Shown: positions 1-8,385 of the stretch, piece after piece
How positions within the stretch are numbered: the first letter of the stretch is position 1
How the letters are laid out: each line of letters begins with the position of its first letter
Source: Candidatus Zipacnadia bacterium
GTDB taxonomy: Bacteria > Armatimonadota > Zipacnadia > Zipacnadales > UBA5352
Direction of reading: 5' to 3'
NCBI GenBank assembly: GCA_029820045.1
Contig: JALGVE010000010.1
Span: 1 to 58,849, forward strand
Length of the DNA: 58,849 bases
Made by a program: the position numbers and the translations under genes
Notes under the pieces: generated by a model
Told to the model about the DNA's origin: nothing
What the model saw: only the letters and a program-made list of their open reading frames with translations
The model's database searches: none

Positions 1-1
1 C

Positions 2-142
2 ACGGCGGTGATGCACTTCGTGGACTGCCTTATGGAGGGCAGCGAACCGGTATCGCCGGGCACGGACGGCCTGCGCATCATGAGACTCCTCGACGCGATG
101 TACAAGTCCGCCGACACCGGCAAGGCGGTGACGATCAAGTAG
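2..142 (+). pseudogene. C-terminal part of a Gfo/Idh/MocA-family oxidoreductase (5' end outside window)
   Basis: Reads ...TAVMHFVDCLMEGSEPVSPGTDGLRIMRLLDAMYKSADTGKAVTIK*; typical family C-terminus. It may be the end of an intact gene starting upstream. Confidence 0.6.
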
Positions 143-175
143 TGTTGAAGCATCGGCCCGTGCAGGCAGCGCGGG

Positions 176-589
176 CTATGTGTCTTCTTCAGGTGACAAA
201 GGCAGGGGCGGCAGGACCTGCTCAACCCAGTCGAGGAAGCGCTTCGCCTGTGTGATGATCCTGTCGGCGGAATCGCGGCCGATCGCGCGCCCCTCATACT
301 CGGCGGCATTCTTCTCGCGGATGATCTGGGTGAACTGCCTGGCGTGCCTGGCCGCCTGCTCCTCCCAACGTGTACCTCTGAGTGCTCGCTGGAGGAACCT
401 GCCGGCCTCGCTATGTGATTCGCCGGCGGCTCGTTCGCCAAGCTGGTAGAGACACAGTGCATCGTTCGCAGCGATCACCGCGTGAACAGCGTTGCTGGCC
501 GCCTGACTGGTGTGCTCCGGGTCATGGGCGGCCTCAGCTACCTCCAGGAAGCGTCGGGCCTGTATCAGGAATCCCTGCCAGTTCGCCAC
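176..589 (-). CDS. HEPN-domain protein (toxin of HEPN/MNT pair)
   Basis: 137 aa helical HEPN-like sequence overlapping the 3' end of an MNT gene; order and overlap typical of HEPN/MNT modules. Confidence 0.75.
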   Translation of the reverse strand: MANWQGFLIQARRFLEVAEAAHDPEHTSQAASNAVHAVIAANDALCLYQLGERAAGESHSEAGRFLQRALRGTRWEEQAARHARQFTQIIREKNAAEYEGRAIGRDSADRIITQAKRFLDWVEQVLPPLPLSPEEDT

Positions 590-1194
590 CGGCTTCTCAG
601 CCTCTCAAGTGAGTCTCCCACCAACTTGATCCCGTCGCGCAGTATGTTCCGCCAGAAGTCGCTGTCCGCCTCCTCCCACTCACGCAGGTCAGCCAGGTCG
701 GCGATGTGCCACGACAGAGCTAGAGAGTGCTGCTCGGCAAGCGCGAGACATGTCTGATCAATCCGGGCCTCGATATGCTGGGTTTTGCGTTCGACGACGA
801 TCAGAATATCGGTGTCGCTCCCCGCTTCAGCCTCCCCGCGTGCCTCGCTGCCGTACAGGATAATGCTCAGCGCCTCCGGTACCTCCGACGAAAGAGCAGT
901 GACAACTCCCTCTGAACGCTTTTGCTCCGCAGCGAAGAGACCTCGCAGCCTCTCGATCAATTCCCCTTCGGGCTGTCTGAGTTCGTACGCGCTCGCGCGC
1001 CCGTGGTCTCGCTTGGTGAGCACCCCCGAGGCCACGAGTTCCTGCAATGCGTTCCATCCTGGCCCATATGATATGCGCGCCCGGCGGATGGTCTCTCGGC
1101 CACTAAGTGGGCTCTTGGCATGACAAAGCACGCGAAGCACGCCGACCTTCGCTGGCGACGACAGTATATCCTGGAGCGGGTACAGTAGCCACAT
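565..1194 (-). CDS. Winged-helix + minimal nucleotidyltransferase (MNT antitoxin)
   Basis: Nucleotidyltransferase motif GSEARGEAEAGSDTDILIV preceded by an N-terminal wHTH-like segment. Confidence 0.8.
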   Translation of the reverse strand: MWLLYPLQDILSSPAKVGVLRVLCHAKSPLSGRETIRRARISYGPGWNALQELVASGVLTKRDHGRASAYELRQPEGELIERLRGLFAAEQKRSEGVVTALSSEVPEALSIILYGSEARGEAEAGSDTDILIVVERKTQHIEARIDQTCLALAEQHSLALSWHIADLADLREWEEADSDFWRNILRDGIKLVGDSLERLRSRWRTGRDS

Positions 1195-1220
1195 TCGATA
1201 TCACGCAAGCAGCCGAGCTT

Positions 1221-1256
1221 GGTCTGTTTTCAGACCATATGGTCTGTATTCAGACC
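1221..1256. promoter_or_regulatory. Tandem palindromic operator-like site upstream of the MNT/HEPN genes
   Basis: GGTCTG-N4-CAGACC-ATAT-GGTCTG-N4-CAGACC; two 16-bp palindromes with 20-bp period, 27 bp upstream of the MNT start. Confidence 0.65.
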
Positions 1257-1419
1257 AATCATACCCGTAGCAAACGCCCGTGTCAAGCCCCGCCGAAGCA
1301 GGCCGGAGGTCGTACCTTTACGTCTCCTCCGGGCTTGCGTCCTCATGTATGTGTGCTTCTCGCTTCTCCTCCGGGCCGCGACAGCTGTGCGGGTCGCTGG
1401 CCGCGGCGACACGAGCCAA

Positions 1420-1533
1420 CTTGCCGGGGGTTATCGGCTGTGGGGCGCCCGCTACGGCGTCATCTTCGCCCTTGACGAGCACCGCCGGCGCATATCAATC
1501 CGCGAGGTGGGGCACAGCGGCAGCATCTACTGA
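1420..1533 (+). pseudogene. RelE/ParE toxin C-terminal remnant
   Basis: GGYRLWGARYGVIFALDEHRRRISIREVGHSGSIY* aligns to the tail of the intact copy at 1963-2220. Confidence 0.65.
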
Positions 1534-1554
1534 GAGGGGAATGCGAAGGCGTCG

Positions 1555-1623
1555 CGCATCATGAGGCTCCTCGACGCGATGTACAAGTCCGCCGACACCG
1601 GCAAGGCGGTGACGATCAAGTAG
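1555..1623 (+). pseudogene. Duplicated Gfo/Idh/MocA 3'-end fragment
   Basis: RIMRLLDAMYKSADTGKAVTIK* repeated nearly identically at 82-142 and ~2462-2528. Confidence 0.75.
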
Positions 1624-1639
1624 CGCGGCTGCCTTCGCC

Positions 1640-1668
1640 TTGTCGCTCCCCATGGGCTGTGCTACAAT
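1640..1668 (+). promoter_or_regulatory. Sigma70-like promoter candidate for the antitoxin/RelE pair
   Basis: TTGTCG-N17-TACAAT, about 50 bp upstream of the antitoxin ATG. Confidence 0.4.
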
Positions 1669-1718
1669 GTGGGAGTAGGCCAGTGCTGTGTAAGGAGCGC
1701 CCCAGAGGAGGCAACGCA

Positions 1719-1976
1719 ATGGCTGAAGCCAAGGCACGGGATCGGCTGGCCCGGGCGTGGGAGCAGGCCCAGCGCCTGCCGGATCACCGCAAGGCCGCGC
1801 TGATAGACTACATCGAGTTCCTCGCCTCTCGCAGCGACGAGGATGAGATATGGCAGCCGGACCCCGAAGAGGAAGAGGCCATTCGCGCCTGGCTTGCCGG
1901 TGAGGGCGACGACGGTGTTCCCTGGGAAGAAGTGAAGCGCCGCTCGCGGGAACTGGGCGACCGTGTACTCGATTAG
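1719..1976 (+). CDS. Putative antitoxin of RelE-type TA pair
   Basis: 85 aa acidic protein, RBS AGGAGG, overlaps the downstream RelE-like start (1963). Confidence 0.65.
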   Translation: MAEAKARDRLARAWEQAQRLPDHRKAALIDYIEFLASRSDEDEIWQPDPEEEEAIRAWLAGEGDDGVPWEEVKRRSRELGDRVLD

Positions 1977-2220
1977 GTTCACAGGCAAGTCGGAGAGGCA
2001 GTTCCTACGCCTCGACGCGCGGACACGTGCACGGCTTGAGGAGCGGATCGATCAACTGGCGCAGTGGCCGAACACGACGCTCGATGTACGACCCCTCAGG
2101 GGCAACCTGGCGGGGGTCTACCGTCTCCGTGTCGGCCAGTACCGTGTGATTCTCGTGGTAGACGAAGAGCGCAAGCGCATCTCAGTGCGGGAGATCGGCC
2201 CCCGCGGGAGTATCTACTGA
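1963..2220 (+). CDS. RelE/ParE-family toxin
   Basis: 85 aa; ...LRGNLAGVYRLRVGQYRVILVVDEERKRISVREIGPRGSIY is a classic RelE-family pattern. Confidence 0.8.
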   Translation: MYSIRFTGKSERQFLRLDARTRARLEERIDQLAQWPNTTLDVRPLRGNLAGVYRLRVGQYRVILVVDEERKRISVREIGPRGSIY

Positions 2221-2239
2221 GGCGGGAATGCCAAGGCCT

Positions 2240-2528
2240 CAGGGGCCTCGCGTATCGAGCGCGAGTTCGTCTACTCGACGCTATGCGGCACCGAGGCGGG
2301 CGCGAGCCTGGAGCGCGTCTTCGGCTTCGACGGCATAGACGACACCGCGATTGACACCTGCGAACTGTACACGCAAGAGCACGGGGTGCCGGTGAACTGC
2401 ACTTCGTGGACTGCCTTATGGAGGGCAGCGAACCGGTATCGCCGGGCACGGACGGCCTGCGCATCATGAGACTCCTCGACGCGATGTACAAGTCCGCCGA
2501 GACAGGGAAGGCAGTGACCATCAAATAG
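2240..2528 (+). pseudogene. Frameshifted Gfo/Idh/MocA C-terminal fragment
   Basis: EFVYSTLCGTEAGASLERVFGFDGIDDTAIDTCELYTQEHGVPV then, in another frame, HFVDCLMEGSEPVSPGTDGLRIMRLLDAMYKSAETGKAVTIK*. Confidence 0.65.
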
Positions 2529-2562
2529 TATTGTGGCAGGGGCCGCCCTCGGCCCCCGCATG

Positions 2563-4905
2563 TTAGTCCAGGTGTATCCCCGGAAGCAGCGTCCCGAGCA
2601 GGCCACGCACGTGGCGATTGGGGAACTGGGAGGCGGGTCTGAGTTCCCGGCCGACGCGGAACCGGACACAGGCCGCGATCGCCCCAGGCGAACCATCGTA
2701 GCTCCCACCGGGGGTGAACACGAGCCAACCGCCCTTCTCGACGCCGGGGCCCTTCACGAGCAGCAGGTCTGCCACGCGCTCGCCGGTGACAGTGCTCGCC
2801 AACACGGTCCTGCCGTCTCTACCGACCGTCACGATCATGCTGCCGCTCGGCCCGAATGCGAGCGACGTGACCGCGTCATCGTGTGCCGCGATGTCGTGCA
2901 GGAGGGACCCATCGCGGGCGTCGTGCAGCCCAACATGGCCGTCGGAGCAGCCAACAGCCAGTATCCTGCCGTCCGGGCTGAAGCGAAGCACTTGTGGGCT
3001 GTGAGGCGAGCCGCCACTGCCGAGGAGTTGACCGGACGCGGACTCGTAGACGATGATCCCGCCATAGGCCCCAATGGCAAGCCGGTCGCCGGTCGGGCTG
3101 AAAGCCATGAGGTCGCTCGCAATGACGCCCCGCTCCGGGAAGCGCGCCAGCTCCTCGCCGGTCGCTACATTGAGCACGACGATCTTCCCGCAGTGCGCCG
3201 CCAGCGTGCTTCCGTCCCCGCTCACGGCGATGGTCCTTATCGGCTCGAGGTCGGCCTCGTCGAGGTCAAACGATGCCGTTTCGTGCCCGTCCGCAAGGCG
3301 GATGACTCGCACGTGCCTGTTTGTCGGGAAGGCCACCAATCGTCCGGCTGTGTCCAGGACCGCCTCCGTGAGCTCACACGGATTGGAGATGGGCAGCGTC
3401 GCGATCAGCGATCCGTCAAAGAGGCTGTAGACCTGGGAGATGTGATTGCCCTCCCGCCGCGCGTCCAGCGTGAGGAGGAGCATGTTCCTGGCGTCGATCT
3501 GGAACGCCGAGGCGCTTCCGATCTCACAGCCGGTCCCCTCAAGCGACGGCCCTACTCCCGACCACGTGACTCTGTCTACCGATGATCGCCGCTCCGGGAC
3601 TAGTCGGCCAAGGTGCGGGTCGATCCACCACCGCGAACTCGCGGCGCGGGCGCGGATCGCGGTCAGGCGCCCATCGGGCTGAAACGCGACGGCGAAGGGC
3701 ACCATCCCCCCAGGTCTTGCGGTCGGCGCCATGGGGCGCGGTGCCGGCTCGGAGGCCGGCCGCCACACACACGTCAAGGCCTGCGCCACCCCCGCGGCGA
3801 TCAACTGTGGCTCCCGTGTGTAGCGTAGGGCGCGGATGGGGCGGTGATCGTGCGGGGGTTCGTCGGGCCACTGCCACGAGGCGATTTCCGCGTGTGTGCC
3901 CAAGTTCCAGACCCGCACCGTGCCGTCGCAGTGCGCCACCGCCACTCGCTGCTCCCAGTGCTGGAGGGCTACCAGCAGCGGGTCTTCCGGCCGCCCGCCG
4001 GGCCCGTGCCCGGGAACCAGCTCTACCCCGTCGGCCGAGCGTTCGCGCCAGACCCAGACTCCGGTCTCGGGACCCGAGGCTGCCCTGAGATGACCCGAGA
4101 TGGCGACGCCCGTTATAGTCGGGCGCGCTGGGAGCGCTGAGCTGAGCTGCGGGGGCATCCAGTGGTCTGGTCTGGGCCGCAAGTCATAGGTGCCTCGATT
4201 GATGTGATGGAAGCGCACGGCGCCGTCGGCGTACCCCAGGAGCAGGTACGGAGCGTGCGGCTCGAAGGCGACGGCCGTTGCCGGGGCCTTGGTGGCACCC
4301 CCGTGGATGATATCTACCTCCTCCCCTGTGCTCGTATCCCATATCCGAACGTCCTCGTGGTGCCTGCAGGAACCGGATGCGAGCCGCTTGCCGTCCGACG
4401 AGAGGGCCAGAGCCCGCAGGCACTTGTCAGCGGGGGAGAATGCGAGCAGCTCCTCACCCGTGGCCGCCCGGAGCAGTCGGATCTTGCCGTGGGAGAAGCT
4501 GCCGTAGGCGAGCAGGAGCGCCTCGTCGGCGAGCGCCGGCAGTCCGGCCACCTTTGGCTGCAGCTCGTAGGCGGCCCGCAGCTCGAGGCTGTCCGCGTCC
4601 CAGACCTGGATGCGTCGTCCGAAATCGGCAAGGACCAAGCTGCGCCCGTCCTGGCTGAAATCGATCCACTGGGGTTCGGAGACAATGCGTAGGATCAACT
4701 CGGGATCAGTCGCCCAGTCAGGGCGTGAGCTTCGCTGGCTGTGTATTGGCCCTGCCTGCCCGCCAGAGATCTCCTGGTCGGCGAACGCAGCCGCGAGAGA
4801 GAGGCGATCAGGCTCAGCGGCTGCATCACCAGACCGCGCGCAGCCACCGATGCAACATGTAACCGCGAGCACGCAGCAACCCACCGCGGCCGACAGCAGC
4901 TTCAT
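2563..4905 (-). CDS. WD40-repeat lipoprotein
   Basis: Start MKLLSAAVGCCVLAVTCCIGGCARS (lipobox-like); multiple WD40 blades (LAFGPSGSMIVTVGRDGRTVLAS etc.). Confidence 0.75.
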   Translation of the reverse strand: MKLLSAAVGCCVLAVTCCIGGCARSGDAAAEPDRLSLAAAFADQEISGGQAGPIHSQRSSRPDWATDPELILRIVSEPQWIDFSQDGRSLVLADFGRRIQVWDADSLELRAAYELQPKVAGLPALADEALLLAYGSFSHGKIRLLRAATGEELLAFSPADKCLRALALSSDGKRLASGSCRHHEDVRIWDTSTGEEVDIIHGGATKAPATAVAFEPHAPYLLLGYADGAVRFHHINRGTYDLRPRPDHWMPPQLSSALPARPTITGVAISGHLRAASGPETGVWVWRERSADGVELVPGHGPGGRPEDPLLVALQHWEQRVAVAHCDGTVRVWNLGTHAEIASWQWPDEPPHDHRPIRALRYTREPQLIAAGVAQALTCVWRPASEPAPRPMAPTARPGGMVPFAVAFQPDGRLTAIRARAASSRWWIDPHLGRLVPERRSSVDRVTWSGVGPSLEGTGCEIGSASAFQIDARNMLLLTLDARREGNHISQVYSLFDGSLIATLPISNPCELTEAVLDTAGRLVAFPTNRHVRVIRLADGHETASFDLDEADLEPIRTIAVSGDGSTLAAHCGKIVVLNVATGEELARFPERGVIASDLMAFSPTGDRLAIGAYGGIIVYESASGQLLGSGGSPHSPQVLRFSPDGRILAVGCSDGHVGLHDARDGSLLHDIAAHDDAVTSLAFGPSGSMIVTVGRDGRTVLASTVTGERVADLLLVKGPGVEKGGWLVFTPGGSYDGSPGAIAACVRFRVGRELRPASQFPNRHVRGLLGTLLPGIHLD

Positions 4906-5100
4906 GAGTACCCCCTGTCGTCGATCAACGGCCCGCGACTGTCCCGGCGACGCAAGCGTGGTTAGGGTCATAGAAACCTCCCGGCCGCCCCGTCAGCAGT
5001 CGGCCACTCCGTCTCGATGAGCGCGACGACCTCCCGGGGACCGTCCCGAGATCCTCCTTGGCGTCGACCTCGCCCGCTTGTGCTGTTCGCCTGAGGCGCA

Positions 5101-7728
5101 TCAGGCCTCAGCGAGTATCCCGTCCATGTGGTCTGCCAGCTTCTCCAGGGCCTCGTCTACGTCGCGCTCGCCGAGCAGGACCGGGTGGAGGTGATGCTGC
5201 ATCAGTTGGGATATGCGCGAGTAGTGGGGGATGTCGTGACGGTGCCGCGCCGTGCGCAGCATCTCGCGTAGCAGGGGATAGTGCGGGTTGAAGGCCAAGA
5301 CGTCGGGGTCGGCGTACAGCGACTCAATCGTGGGCAGCGGGCCGCCGCGCAGGGCCCGCTCCTTCTGTATCTCGTGGCTGCTCATGAACTTGATGAACTC
5401 GCCCGCCGCCACCGGCGCGCGCGCGTTCATCGGAATCGCGTAGTGCCACCCGCCCAGGAACGTGTACCCGGCATCTCCCTCCGGGCCCCGGGGCGGCGGC
5501 GCAATCCCAACCTTACCGCGCACCGCGGCGTCGGGCCGGTTCGTCTCCTGGAGCACGCTGGGCAACATGCTGAGGAAGACGGTGTGGCCCTGGACGAAGT
5601 TCTCCTGCGGCTCAAGGCCGTGGGCCGCCGTGGTCACGCTCAGCGGCGTAATCCCGTGGACGTGAATGAGGTCGCGCATGAACTGCAGGGCCGCGCGGGC
5701 CGCGTCGCTGTTTAGCGCGCTGCGCCCGTCCTCGAGCACCTCGCCACCGTTGCTCCACAGGTTGGTGAGGAACGAGGTGCTCAGGCCCTCGTAGAGATAG
5801 CCCGGGAACTGATAGCCGATGAGGCTCTCATCCTTCTCGCCCGCCAGGATGGTCTTCGCCTGCTCGATAAGCTCATCCCAGGTCGCAGGCGGGTCCTGGA
5901 AGCCGTAGGTCTCAAGGAGGTCCTCGCGGTAGAGGAAGACGCCACACAGAGCAATCGCCGGGACGCCGTAGAGATGCTCGCCCCGGATGGCCGGCTGAAC
6001 GAAATCGCTGATATGCTGCTCAAGCTCCTCGGGCGGCAGCAGGTCCTCCACCGGGCGCAGATCCATGGTGTCAATGACCTCAGGCATCCAGTACAGGCAC
6101 AGCGGCGCCACGGAGAGGTTGGTGCTCTCAGCGCGCATGGCGGTGGTGACGACGTTGAAGACCTCGTCCGGGTTGTACGGAATGCTCAGCGCGACTGAGG
6201 AGACGTTGGGATACATCTGAGTGAACCTGTCCAGCAACTCGGCGTTGAGCTGCTGATCGTACTCGGTGAAGCTTCTGACGGAGAGGGTAACGGTGGTGGC
6301 GCGCGCGGCGCCGGCCATCACGCCCTCGGCGCCCTCGAAGCGGCTCTGCACCTCGATGCCTCGGTCGGTGATGCTGTAGCGCCAGATGCCCTTGTCATGG
6401 TCGCAGCCCCGCATCTTGAGCACCGAGATGGCGCGCTGTATCTCGCTCTCCAGCTCCAGGTACTTCATCAGGATGATGCCATCAACGATGATGGAGATGT
6501 GCTCGCTGGTGACGTAGGTCTGACCGAAGAGCTCCGGCACCTCGGTGGTCAGCAGGGCAGTGACCCCGCGGCGGTTGAGCATCTCCACGAGGGAGTAGAC
6601 CGACTCGCGCAGCGAGTTGCTGTCCGTAATGGACAGTTCGAGGTCGGTAAGGCTATCGAAGACCACGCGGCTGGCTCCCATCTGCTCGATCGCCTGGTCG
6701 AGTTCGATCATCAGTTGCTCGAAGCGTGTGGTGAGCGGCGAGCAGTGGATGACCCTGAGCTTGCCGGTCTGCTCGAGTTGGGGGAGGTCCAGCCCGAAGC
6801 CGGCCGCCAGACAGGCCAACTTCGCGGGCGACTCCTCGAAGCTCACGAGGAGGCCCGGCTCCCCTTGGCGGGCGCCCTCGCAGACGAACTGCAGTCCCAG
6901 CGTGGTCTTGCCTACTCCCGCGCTGCCGGCGACCAGGGTGGCGCTATTCTCCCCTAGCCCGCCGCAGAGCATGCCGTCGAGGCCGCTCACACCTGTGGAG
7001 ATGCTCCCGACCGGGAGGGCCGGCTCAGGTTCGCGCGACACAGGGTGGTATCGCGGGTAGACGACAGCGCCCTCGGAGGTCAACTCGAAGCCGTGGCGCC
7101 CTTGCCGGTGCGCCTGGCCTCGCGCCTTGAGCACCTCCACGTAGCGCCTGCGCCTCAACTGCCCAGCCAGCGGGTAGTCCAACCTGATGACGGTGTCGCA
7201 CAGGTACTCCTCAAAGGGCACGAACTCCGGCTGCGTGTCCTCGAGTTCTTTCGTGATGATCGCGGTGAGTTCCGCACGCTTGATGCCGTTTATCATCCCG
7301 TAGAAGAGGGAGCGAAGCTCCTTGGGGTCGTCGCTTATCTGCATCAGGTGGGAGGCGCTGTCAATCATCAAGCGGCTGACGCCCATCTCCTCCACGAGCC
7401 GGTCAACCAGCCCGCCGACTTCACCGAGCTGGTCCAGGAAGACCTCGGGCGAGGTGCAGATGAGCCTGACCAGCCCGTCCCGCTCCAGGGCCTCCAGGTC
7501 CCAGCCGAACCTGGTGGCATCAGCCACCATCTGCTCCGGGAACTGCTCGAAGGTAATGACCAACCCGGCCTCGTTCTCGTTCAGGGCCCCGTGGTGTATG
7601 AACTGCAGTCCCACGGTGGTCTTTCCGGTGCCGGGAATGCCCTCGAGCAGCGTGCAGGTGCCGCTGCGCAGCCCGCCTGCGAGAATCTCGTCCAGGCCGG
7701 CGATGCCAGTGGCCACCAGCTTACTCAT
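5101..7728 (-). CDS. Dual KaiC-domain ATPase fused to an ABC-type family 1 solute-binding-protein domain
   Basis: Two KaiC domains: Walker A GIPGTGKTT and GSAGVGKTT, Walker B RLMIDSASH and RVVFDSLTD, FEQ/FEES acidic motifs. C-terminal ~400 aa has SBP signatures (DPPATWDELIEQAKTI, ALQFMRDLIH, GGWHYAIPMNARAPVAAGEFIKFMSSHEIQ). Confidence 0.85.
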   Translation of the reverse strand: MSKLVATGIAGLDEILAGGLRSGTCTLLEGIPGTGKTTVGLQFIHHGALNENEAGLVITFEQFPEQMVADATRFGWDLEALERDGLVRLICTSPEVFLDQLGEVGGLVDRLVEEMGVSRLMIDSASHLMQISDDPKELRSLFYGMINGIKRAELTAIITKELEDTQPEFVPFEEYLCDTVIRLDYPLAGQLRRRRYVEVLKARGQAHRQGRHGFELTSEGAVVYPRYHPVSREPEPALPVGSISTGVSGLDGMLCGGLGENSATLVAGSAGVGKTTLGLQFVCEGARQGEPGLLVSFEESPAKLACLAAGFGLDLPQLEQTGKLRVIHCSPLTTRFEQLMIELDQAIEQMGASRVVFDSLTDLELSITDSNSLRESVYSLVEMLNRRGVTALLTTEVPELFGQTYVTSEHISIIVDGIILMKYLELESEIQRAISVLKMRGCDHDKGIWRYSITDRGIEVQSRFEGAEGVMAGAARATTVTLSVRSFTEYDQQLNAELLDRFTQMYPNVSSVALSIPYNPDEVFNVVTTAMRAESTNLSVAPLCLYWMPEVIDTMDLRPVEDLLPPEELEQHISDFVQPAIRGEHLYGVPAIALCGVFLYREDLLETYGFQDPPATWDELIEQAKTILAGEKDESLIGYQFPGYLYEGLSTSFLTNLWSNGGEVLEDGRSALNSDAARAALQFMRDLIHVHGITPLSVTTAAHGLEPQENFVQGHTVFLSMLPSVLQETNRPDAAVRGKVGIAPPPRGPEGDAGYTFLGGWHYAIPMNARAPVAAGEFIKFMSSHEIQKERALRGGPLPTIESLYADPDVLAFNPHYPLLREMLRTARHRHDIPHYSRISQLMQHHLHPVLLGERDVDEALEKLADHMDGILAEA

Positions 7729-8116
7729 TCGAGGCACTCTCCTCTTCGGACTCGGTGGCCCCATTGCCCCTCTCCTGGAGCCTTCTCTCTATCAACAGCC
7801 GCACGATCTGCTTGCGGCTCTGCGGATCATCGTGATACGCCTCACTCACCAGACACAAGAGCCGCCACACCTCCAGGTCCGTGGAGAGAGCGTAGCACTG
7901 GTAGCGCCCATCGCCGCGAGTGAAGGTCTCGAGGATCTCGCACTCCGCCAGCCGTTCCAGCGCAGGCTCGACCATCTCCACTGACCGGTGTGTGCGCAGG
8001 GCGATGCCCGCGGCAGTGTCGAAAGTCCGTGGGTTCGCCTGGTAGAACAGCGCCACGTCCAGACCCACGAGGGTCTGAGCGATGTCCTGGACGAAGGTTG
8101 TCACGCGCTGGTCCAT
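7721..8116 (-). CDS. Small winged-helix-like protein translationally coupled to the KaiC-SBP gene
   Basis: 131 aa from MDQRVTTFVQDIAQTL; AGIALRTHRSVEMVEPALERLAECEILETF resembles wHTH; 3' end overlaps KaiC start by 8 nt. Confidence 0.6.
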   Translation of the reverse strand: MDQRVTTFVQDIAQTLVGLDVALFYQANPRTFDTAAGIALRTHRSVEMVEPALERLAECEILETFTRGDGRYQCYALSTDLEVWRLLCLVSEAYHDDPQSRKQIVRLLIERRLQERGNGATESEEESASNE

Positions 8117-8385
8117 CTCGGCTCGACCTCTACGCCGCGAACCAATGGCCCTGTCACTTCCAGTAGCACACCTCATCTATGCTTCGCCTCCCCTGTATCA
8201 TTCTCCTGCGTGTTATACAAATCATGTACCATCGTCCGGTGTTCCGTCCCCGCGCGTTAAGAGGAGGTGACGGGGGGTGTGTGTCGGAAGTAACCCGGTA
8301 CACTGCTCGCCCGTGAAGCCGTCGCCTTTCTCCAGTCGCGGGCGTGCCCTCGTCTTACTGCCTGAGACGCGCCAAGGGAGCTGCC

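Noticed and set aside
5101-7728. Circadian clock KaiC
   Set aside because: No KaiA/KaiB nearby; KaiC-like RecA ATPases are widespread outside clocks.
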